Below are positions 58,527 through 64,000 of a DNA stretch of 64,000 nt, piece after piece. Below the pieces are notes generated by a model, which was given only the letters and a program-made list of their open reading frames with translations, was not told the DNA's origin and did no database searches. The stretch's first letter is position 1. Each line of letters starts with the position of its first letter. The position numbers were made by a program, and so were the translations under genes. The DNA is taken from contig NZ_JAOVZW010000001.1 of NCBI RefSeq assembly GCF_026460885.1, positions 248,001-312,000 on the forward strand, written 5' to 3'. This DNA is from Chryseobacterium formosum. GTDB taxonomy: Bacteria > Bacteroidota > Bacteroidia > Flavobacteriales > Weeksellaceae.

Positions 58527-58919
58527 ATGATCACAGATAAAGAATTCACATTGCGATTAATACGCCAGTTATCTCAAGCTTTAGAAAAACTGATTTTAGA
58601 CAAACCTGAAGAAAGTTTAATGCAGAAAGACCTGGATTTCGACTCTCTAATGAAAGATATTTTTAAGTTTGATTTTAAAGAACTTTCAGCAAAATCAAAA
58701 GAAGAAGTCATTGAAATTGTAAAAGAAAGACAGGAAAGAGATCAAAAAGATTATTACGAAATGCTTGGAAATCTTTTTTACTACAACGGAAAAGTATTAG
58801 CTAACAATGATTTTTTAGACAAAGCAAAAACCTTCTACGAACTGTATTTACAGACGAGCGGAATTTTTGCGCTTCCCGTTATTAACAGAATTAATGAAAT
58901 AAAAAAAGCACTTGAATAA
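58527..58919 (+). CDS. small helical cytoplasmic protein of unknown function
   Basis: A 130-aa all-helical protein (FTLRLIRQLSQALEKLIL, SKEEVIEIVKERQERDQKDYYEMLGNLFYYNGKV, KAKTFYELYLQTSG). The last part is TPR-like. The N-terminal helix resembles the DUF6483 family, at low confidence. The stop codon lies inside the loop and stem of the following terminator hairpin. Confidence 0.65.
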   Translation: MITDKEFTLRLIRQLSQALEKLILDKPEESLMQKDLDFDSLMKDIFKFDFKELSAKSKEEVIEIVKERQERDQKDYYEMLGNLFYYNGKVLANNDFLDKAKTFYELYLQTSGIFALPVINRINEIKKALE

Positions 58920-58928
58920 AGTGCTTTT
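58904..58928. terminator. bidirectional terminator overlapping a stop codon
   Basis: A perfect ten-base-pair stem AAAAGCACTT (58904-58913) and AAGTGCTTTT (58919-58928) encloses GAATA. A-rich and T-rich flanks serve both strands, which fits the convergent tonB gene. The TAA stop of the upstream gene is at 58917-58919. Confidence 0.85.
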
Positions 58929-58934
58929 GTATTT

Positions 58935-59813
58935 TTAGAAGGTAATGTTATAACTTCCGGTGGATGAAACACTGGCTTTTTCGGCTTTTACATATTTCTT
59001 AACCCATGCAACAGAAGTGGAAACCACACAAGGATCTGAAACTCCGCCCGATCTTCTAGCGGAAGAAACATTTCCGGCTTTATCTACGGTATAAGCAATA
59101 GTAATCGATCCACTTGCTGTACAACTGTGACTCGGTTGAGCTCCTCCTCTTCCCATCGTTCCTGGAATATAACCAACTAATCGACGGTCAATTCCTACTT
59201 TGCTGTCGCCATTTCCATCTCCGCCTAAAGGATCACCATTATTTCCGATTCCGTCACCTGTTCCCTGACTTCCAGGTTTTGTTCCGCGACCTTTAATTAA
59301 ATTTCCAATTGCTGCATTTCCTTTTCCGTCGCCGCTTCCAGTTTTAGAATTGGCTGTCGTTGCAGAACTTTTTGTGCTTTTCGTTGTAGAACTTGCCGTT
59401 GATTTTTTATTCGTTTTTGAATCTTCTTTTTTAGGTGCGGTAACTTTAGTATTGTTTCCAGTAATGATTTTATCTTTAACCTCCGTTTTTTTTGATTCAG
59501 GTTTTGGATCTGGAGTAATTACGGTTTTGGGTTCAGAAACCACATTTTCAACCGGTTCAGGAGCTGTTTCTACCGCTTTTGCAGCCAAACTTCCTTCTTG
59601 ATTTGCCGGTTCATCAATTCCTGCTCCATTTCGGTTGTCTCCGAAATTAACCAGCATAGTTGTGATAACCTCAGGCTCTTTTTCACGAACCGTAGGTTTC
59701 ATTTTATAAATGAAAACGAATATCAAAATAGCAGACCAAATAATGATAGAAAGCACTGCGCTTTTTAACTTATCTTTATTTTCTTCGTCTCTATTTATCG
59801 TGTAACCTCTCAT
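58935..59813 (-). CDS. tonB: TonB-like energy transducer
   Basis: A 292-aa protein with one N-terminal transmembrane helix (about 17-36), a long Pro/Lys/Thr/Ser-rich periplasmic linker (60-215, with a Gly/Asn/Asp-rich stretch near its end), and a C-terminal domain (230-292) with SGSITIAYTVDKAGNVSSARR, AWVKKYVKAEKA and SYNITF. Together with the overlapping exbD and exbB genes this is an energy-transduction complex driving outer-membrane transport. It is last of the operon, 5 bp after exbD. Confidence 0.92.
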   Translation of the reverse strand: MRGYTINRDEENKDKLKSAVLSIIIWSAILIFVFIYKMKPTVREKEPEVITTMLVNFGDNRNGAGIDEPANQEGSLAAKAVETAPEPVENVVSEPKTVITPDPKPESKKTEVKDKIITGNNTKVTAPKKEDSKTNKKSTASSTTKSTKSSATTANSKTGSGDGKGNAAIGNLIKGRGTKPGSQGTGDGIGNNGDPLGGDGNGDSKVGIDRRLVGYIPGTMGRGGAQPSHSCTASGSITIAYTVDKAGNVSSARRSGGVSDPCVVSTSVAWVKKYVKAEKASVSSTGSYNITF

Positions 59814-59818
59814 TCTGA

Positions 59819-60214
59819 CTATTCTTTAACCGTTGCAATCGCAATATTAAATTTATGCTTTTCTGCAATTTCCATTAAAAAAACAACATCTTTATGCATT
59901 GTGCTTTCGTCTGCTCTGATGGTAAATGATTTTGCAGATTTGCTCTGAAGATCAGCTACAATTGTTTGTTCTACCAATTCTTGACTTACAGGTTTATCAT
60001 CTACATAATAAGAACCGTCCGGTTTTACACTTACCGTCATCGGATTCGGAATGTTATCTTCCACACTTCCCGTTTGAGGAAGTTTTACATCAATTGCACT
60101 TTGATTAGCCGCCGAAGAAGTAATCATAAAGAAAATCAACATCAGCAAGATAACATCTGTCATCGCTGCTAAACTGAATTCCGGGTGCGCTTTATTTCTT
60201 CTCTGAATTTTCAT
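59819..60214 (-). CDS. exbD: biopolymer transporter ExbD
   Basis: A 131-aa single-pass inner membrane protein with the proton-conducting Asp20 in AAMTDVILLMLIFFMIT (16-32), followed by a periplasmic domain. Part of the ExbB-ExbD motor that energises TonB. It is 4 bp downstream of exbB. Confidence 0.95.
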   Translation of the reverse strand: MKIQRRNKAHPEFSLAAMTDVILLMLIFFMITSSAANQSAIDVKLPQTGSVEDNIPNPMTVSVKPDGSYYVDDKPVSQELVEQTIVADLQSKSAKSFTIRADESTMHKDVVFLMEIAEKHKFNIAIATVKE

Positions 60215-60218
60215 AGAT

Positions 60219-60926
60219 TTATAAAGGTTTATTAATGATATCTAAAAATTCTCCAGAGATATTCTGAGTTCTCAAAACAAATTTATCAATTCTTGTTAGA
60301 AGTAAATTGTAGAAGAAGTTCGCCGGAATTGCCACAGCCAAACCAACCGCAGTTTGTCCAAGAGCAGTATAAATACCTTCAGAAAGCGTTTTTGGTGAAA
60401 AAGCACCTTCTGCATGAGATAAATCAAAGAAGGCAATAATCATCCCAATAACAGTCCCTAAAAGTCCCAACATCGGAGCAATACTTGGAACAGCCGCCAA
60501 AAGATTTAAATGTTTTTCCATATTGGCAACTTCAATCTGAGCCTGAGATTCCATTGCACTTACAATATCAGAAACAGGTCTTCCCAATCTTGAAATTCCT
60601 TTTTCTAAAATTCTTGATTCCGGTGAATTTTGCGTTTTACAATAATCTGCTGCAGCTTCTATTTTTCCGTTTCTTATGAAATCTTCAATGTTGTTCATAA
60701 AATTAGAATCTGTTTTGGAAGCCATTCTCTGAATAAAGAAAAATCTTTCAAAAAACAGATACACTGAGAAAACTCCCAATGATAAAACAGTTACCATCAC
60801 TATCTTAGCGAAGATTCCACCATGGAAAAGGATATCCCAAAAAGAAAATTCAATTTTCTCGAGAGGTACAGCAGGTACAGCAACCTGTGCAAATAAAATC
60901 TGAGTAAGTTCCGTTAACAGCATCAA
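60219..60926 (-). CDS. exbB: MotA/TolQ/ExbB proton channel family protein (ExbB)
   Basis: A 235-aa protein with three transmembrane segments (about 34-55, 145-168, 187-208). The conserved region VPSIAPMLGLLGTVIGMII is near 145-163 and ALGQTAVGLAVAIPANFFYN near 185-205, as in ExbB/TolQ. It forms the proton-driven motor with ExbD. First gene of the exbB-exbD-tonB operon. Confidence 0.95.
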   Translation of the reverse strand: MMLLTELTQILFAQVAVPAVPLEKIEFSFWDILFHGGIFAKIVMVTVLSLGVFSVYLFFERFFFIQRMASKTDSNFMNNIEDFIRNGKIEAAADYCKTQNSPESRILEKGISRLGRPVSDIVSAMESQAQIEVANMEKHLNLLAAVPSIAPMLGLLGTVIGMIIAFFDLSHAEGAFSPKTLSEGIYTALGQTAVGLAVAIPANFFYNLLLTRIDKFVLRTQNISGEFLDIINKPL

Positions 60927-60954
60927 TTAGTTTATTTATAATGGATTTAAACGA

Positions 60955-60962
60955 CAAAAATA
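60955..60962 (-). promoter_or_regulatory. putative -7 box for the exbB-exbD-tonB operon
   Basis: The minus strand reads TATTTTTG, a full TAnnTTTG match, 29 bases before the exbB ATG. No TTTG at the -33 position. Confidence 0.45.
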
Positions 60963-61094
60963 AAGGAATATTATCAATACTTATCTTAAAATAAGCTTAA
61001 AATATGAGTTTAAAATAAACATTCCGCCTGAAAACAGCAAATTTCTTTCCAAAAGTATATTTGAAAAGAAATTTACAGTAATATTTGGTAACGA

Positions 61095-61556
61095 TTAGTC
61101 TTCGTCTACAATAATTTCGTCTGGGGTAAATTCACACTTTAGTCTGAAAGGAAGCGGTGTATCTGAAGCGGTATAAAAATCATCAATTGTCCCTTTCCAG
61201 ATTACCTGAAGTTCGTCTTCTTCATTTTTTTCAAAGCAAAGTTCGTTGTCGTAAATGAATGCGTCTTCGTCATCAAATAAATTCACTTCGGTATAAACTT
61301 CATCATCAGAATCGTTGATTTCAAATGTTTTTCCTTCAATTTCTGAAGAATCTATAGGAAACTCAATTACTTCTAGCGATAGCTGAGGAAAATTATATTG
61401 TAAAGAATCGTCGTCAACATGGTCTAAACTGTCATCTGTAATGACCTCAACTTCCAAAAAATGTTTTTGATTACTGTAAAACGCTTTGCAATAAGTACTT
61501 TTAATATTGTATTTAAGCGTTTCGTCCGGATGGTAAATTTTTAAAATCCCTTTCAT
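61095..61556 (-). CDS. acidic cytoplasmic protein of unknown function
   Basis: A 153-aa very acidic soluble protein, with clusters DDSLDHVDDDSLQ, DSDDEVYTEVNLFDDED and the C-terminal PDEIIVDED. No signal peptide, no recognised family. It has its own -7 box upstream. Confidence 0.7.
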   Translation of the reverse strand: MKGILKIYHPDETLKYNIKSTYCKAFYSNQKHFLEVEVITDDSLDHVDDDSLQYNFPQLSLEVIEFPIDSSEIEGKTFEINDSDDEVYTEVNLFDDEDAFIYDNELCFEKNEEDELQVIWKGTIDDFYTASDTPLPFRLKCEFTPDEIIVDED

Positions 61557-61604
61557 TATTTCTTAAAAAAGAACTGTAATACTATGATTGTTAAATGCTT
61601 TAGG

Positions 61605-61612
61605 CAAAGATA
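61605..61612 (-). promoter_or_regulatory. putative -7 box for the acidic protein gene
   Basis: The minus strand reads TATCTTTG, a full TAnnTTTG match, 49 bases upstream of the ATG at 61556. A GTTTT sequence lies about 19 bases upstream, a weak -33. Confidence 0.5.
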
Positions 61613-61795
61613 AAAAAATGTGTGAATTTGAAAACTGTTTTGAAAATTATTTTTGCTAAAATCTCGTCCTAAAACAGATTTGATTTACAATATTGGTTAT
61701 TTTTGTTAATTAACTCTTTAAAATTAAATGCCATTAACAAATTTTTGTAACAACAATTGCATTTCGTCTTACAAATAGAAAAATAAAGATTATCA

Positions 61796-63592
61796 ATGAA
61801 AAATATTGTATTTAAAACCTTAATTGGGCTTGGTTTAGCGGTAACTCTTGCTTCGTGCAAAAAATCAGATTCACCCTTAACGAAAGTAACGCCGACAAAT
61901 ATTGATTCTATCGCCTCAAATTATTATGAACAATATTTAAAACTTTATCCTTTGGAAGCCACTTCACAAGGAGATTTAAGGTACAATGACCAACTTCCCA
62001 TTAATATTGATAAAGATTTTATTTCTGGCGAAATTGCTTTTTACAATTCAGTTCAGAAACAATTAGAAAATGTTGATTATAAAGGTCTTTCCGATGAAGA
62101 CAAGGTAGTTTATGATGTTTTGGATTATACTTTAAAAGACAAAATTGAAGCGTATTCTTTTCATCCTGAATATATTCCGTTTACTCAGTTTGGCGGACTT
62201 CCATTGAATTTCCCTTTGTACGGAAGCGGACAAGGAAGCCAACCTTTTAATACTGAAAAAGATTACGAAGACTGGTTAAAAAGAATGGAAAAATTCCCTG
62301 ATTGGATGAATGCTGCAACAGAAAATTTCCGTGAAGGAATTAATAATAAAGTTGTTTTACCAAGAAAATTGGTAGTAAAAATGATTCCTCAAATGAAAGC
62401 TGAAGAAATCACTACTTCCGATTTTGAAAAGAATATTTTCTACGGACCAATAAAAAATTTCCCAAAAGATTTCAGCAAAGAACAGAAAGAGAAATTAACA
62501 AATTTGTATAAGGAAGCAATTACAAAAAATATTATTCCGGCTTATACAAAAATGGGTGATTTTTTAGAGAAAGAATATTTGCCTAAATCCAGAGAAACAG
62601 ATGGTTACAACAGCTTACCGAAAGGAGACAACATTTATAAATATTATGCTAAAAGCTGGACAACTACCAATAAAACTCCCGAAGAAATAAATAAAATCGG
62701 GCTACAACAAGTTGCGATGCTTCGTAGCGAGATGGAAAAAGTAAAACAGCAAGTCGGTTTCAACGGAACGCTTGAAGAGTTTATCAATTCTGTAAAAACA
62801 GATCCAAAAGCGATGCCTTATAAAACCTCAAAAGAAGTTTTGGATGGTTTTAACGGAATTTTAGCTAAAATTACTCCGAAGTTGAAAACCATGTTCAGCG
62901 TAACACCGAAAACGAAGTTTGAAATCAGACAAACCGAAAAATTCAGAGAAGCAAGCGCAAGTGCAGAATATATTCAGGGAACTCCGGATGGAAAAAGACC
63001 CGGAATTTTCTACATGCCACTTCCGGATCCATCGAAATTCAACGTTACCTCAGGAATGGAATCTCTGTTTTTACACGAAGCAATTCCAGGACACCACTAT
63101 CAGGTTTCTCTGCAACAGGAAAATACAAAACTTCCCAAATTCATGCGATTCGGCTGGTTTGGAGCTTACGGTGAAGGCTGGGCTCATTATTGTGAAACTT
63201 TAGGTCCGGAATTCGGTTTATATACAGATCCTTATCAAAAAATGGGATATCTGAGCGATCAAATGCTTCGTGCGGTTCGTTTGGTTGTTGACACAGGAAT
63301 TCATACCGGAAAAATGACAAGAGAAGAAGCAATTACTTACTTTTTAAATAATATTGCTTACGATGAAGCCGGAGCAACGGCAGAAATTGAACGTTACATG
63401 GCAATGCCCGGACAAGCTTTAGGCTATAAAATTGGCTCATTGAGAATCCGAGAATTGAGAGAAAAATACCAGAAAGAATTAGGGAATAAATTCAGTTTGG
63501 CTAAATTTCATGATGAAGTTTTGAATCAGGGCTGTCTTCCTTTAGATGTTTTAAACAGAAAAATGGAGCTTTGGGCGACAAAACAGAAGTAA
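61796..63592 (+). CDS. DUF885 family lipoprotein
   Basis: A 598-aa lipoprotein with lipobox LASC (Cys at about residue 21). It matches the DUF885 family. The zinc-type motif HEAIPGHHYQ is at 427-436 and GWAHYCETLG follows at about 462. These resemble gluzincin-like metallopeptidases, so hydrolytic activity is plausible but unproven. Ends in a terminator. Confidence 0.88.
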   Translation: MKNIVFKTLIGLGLAVTLASCKKSDSPLTKVTPTNIDSIASNYYEQYLKLYPLEATSQGDLRYNDQLPINIDKDFISGEIAFYNSVQKQLENVDYKGLSDEDKVVYDVLDYTLKDKIEAYSFHPEYIPFTQFGGLPLNFPLYGSGQGSQPFNTEKDYEDWLKRMEKFPDWMNAATENFREGINNKVVLPRKLVVKMIPQMKAEEITTSDFEKNIFYGPIKNFPKDFSKEQKEKLTNLYKEAITKNIIPAYTKMGDFLEKEYLPKSRETDGYNSLPKGDNIYKYYAKSWTTTNKTPEEINKIGLQQVAMLRSEMEKVKQQVGFNGTLEEFINSVKTDPKAMPYKTSKEVLDGFNGILAKITPKLKTMFSVTPKTKFEIRQTEKFREASASAEYIQGTPDGKRPGIFYMPLPDPSKFNVTSGMESLFLHEAIPGHHYQVSLQQENTKLPKFMRFGWFGAYGEGWAHYCETLGPEFGLYTDPYQKMGYLSDQMLRAVRLVVDTGIHTGKMTREEAITYFLNNIAYDEAGATAEIERYMAMPGQALGYKIGSLRIRELREKYQKELGNKFSLAKFHDEVLNQGCLPLDVLNRKMELWATKQK

Positions 63593-63610
63593 ATTTCTCA
63601 TAAAACATTG

Positions 63611-63640
63611 AAGTCACGAATTAATTTTTCGTGACTTTTT
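63611..63640 (+). terminator. intrinsic terminator of the DUF885 gene
   Basis: A ten-base-pair stem AAGTCACGAA (63611-63620) and TTCGTGACTT (63628-63637) encloses seven bases. T-run to 63640. Confidence 0.9.
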
Positions 63641-63644
63641 GTTT

Positions 63645-63652
63645 TAAATTTG
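63645..63652 (+). promoter_or_regulatory. putative -7 box for the terminal lipoprotein gene
   Basis: TAAATTTG is a full TAnnTTTG match, 13 bases before the ATG at 63666. No -33 TTTG, and it overlaps the end of the terminator. Confidence 0.4.
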
Positions 63653-63665
63653 TTTAAACCAAATC

Positions 63666-64000
63666 ATGAAGCAAACTTTATATTTTTCATCTATTATTAT
63701 TTTCTTTTCATGCATTGTGAGTTGCAAAAAAGAGAAAAAAGCCCGGCAGAATTTTGAGAAATTTAACATTGACAAAAACCTTCCACAAAATGATACAATC
63801 AAGTTGCTATCAAAATATCCTGAACTAAAACTTTATAAAAAGGAAAAAGTAGAAAGCAAAACAAGAACGGCTTATATTATTCAGATTGCAGGACTTTTAC
63901 CTATGGATAACTACAAGTGTTCTTCTGCTTTAAAGAATGATACACTAGAAATTTTGCTCAATAACAACAATGGCTTTTTCGGAAATGGGATTTTGGTAAA
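63666..64000 (+). CDS. lipoprotein of unknown function (3' end outside the window)
   Basis: The frame is open from ATG 63666 to the window end (111 codons seen). The signal sequence ends in the lipobox IVSC (Cys at residue 20), followed by a Lys-rich start of the mature protein (KKEKKARQNFEKFN). No family recognised from this part. Too short for the usual open reading frame lists because it is truncated. Confidence 0.75.
   Translation, partial: MKQTLYFSSIIIFFSCIVSCKKEKKARQNFEKFNIDKNLPQNDTIKLLSKYPELKLYKKEKVESKTRTAYIIQIAGLLPMDNYKCSSALKNDTLEILLNNNNGFFGNGILV

Noticed and set aside
1..64000. tRNA, rRNA, insertion sequence or phage module
   Set aside because: No tRNA-like cloverleaf, rRNA segment, transposase, integrase or phage structural gene was recognised in either strand.

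Overview
The window is AT-rich, gene-dense DNA from a Flavobacteriia bacterium, most likely Chryseobacterium or a close Weeksellaceae relative. The signs are a T9SS type A sorting domain, GLPGLI-family and S46 peptidase proteins, a class I glutamate dehydrogenase, Bacteroidetes-type promoter boxes (TAnnTTTG at -7, sometimes TTTG near -33), almost no Shine-Dalgarno sequences, and many families typical of the group (DUF3078, DUF4919, DUF6122, DUF6973, YARHG). It reads as ordinary chromosome. I see no rRNA, tRNA, CRISPR array, integrase, transposase or phage module. The last gene runs off the right edge, and the first bases probably hold the tail of a gene upstream of sufC.

Layout. 1-2.3 kb: sufC and sufD (Fe-S cluster assembly), ending at a strong bidirectional terminator shared with a DUF3078 outer-membrane-type protein. 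3.4-7.4 kb: rhomboid protease, dprA, gdhA with promoter and terminator, and a DUF1801 protein. 7.5-12.8 kb: an inward-rectifier-type K+ channel overlapping a YkgJ cysteine-cluster protein, a group III truncated haemoglobin, chaA, DUF6122. 11.6-15.6 kb: three minus-strand envelope proteins of unknown function. 15.7-19.6 kb: AlkD-like protein, CPA1 antiporter, DUF4919, hflX. 19.8-23.2 kb: a secreted-protein operon (T9SS protein, 848-aa tail-fibre-like repeat protein, small repeat protein). 23.3-31.2 kb: META protein, S46 dipeptidyl peptidase, GLPGLI protein, comM-like ATPase, phosphotransferase, CsaA-like protein, DEDDy exonuclease, SufT-like protein.

31.3-39.6 kb: mercaptopyruvate sulfurtransferase type, OsmC, DUF6000, HMG-CoA lyase type, XRE regulator, a small Cys-rich secreted protein, a second GLPGLI protein, pepT, CPCC protein, thiL, thioesterase. 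39.8-47.5 kb: a BaiN/HI0933 flavoprotein, DUF2306 and YARHG proteins, two thioredoxin-fold proteins, and a family of small exported proteins resembling the TonB C-terminal domain. That family includes one internally duplicated member and one copy broken by two frameshifts. 47.5-61.6 kb: mutS, bestrophin, a TrmH-family methyltransferase, CBS protein, nadK, fbaA, accD without its usual zinc-ribbon cysteines, a fused SpmA-SpmB protein, and a genuine exbB-exbD-tonB operon. 61.8-64 kb: a DUF885 lipoprotein and the start of another lipoprotein.

Most genes are housekeeping or envelope functions. The more unusual signals are a possible orphan small RNA on the minus strand at about 52.09-52.16 kb (well-spaced promoter about 70 nt before an intrinsic terminator, with no coding sequence between), the clustered TonB-C-like family with its decaying member, the repeat-built fibre protein operon, and several families of intergenic inverted repeats.
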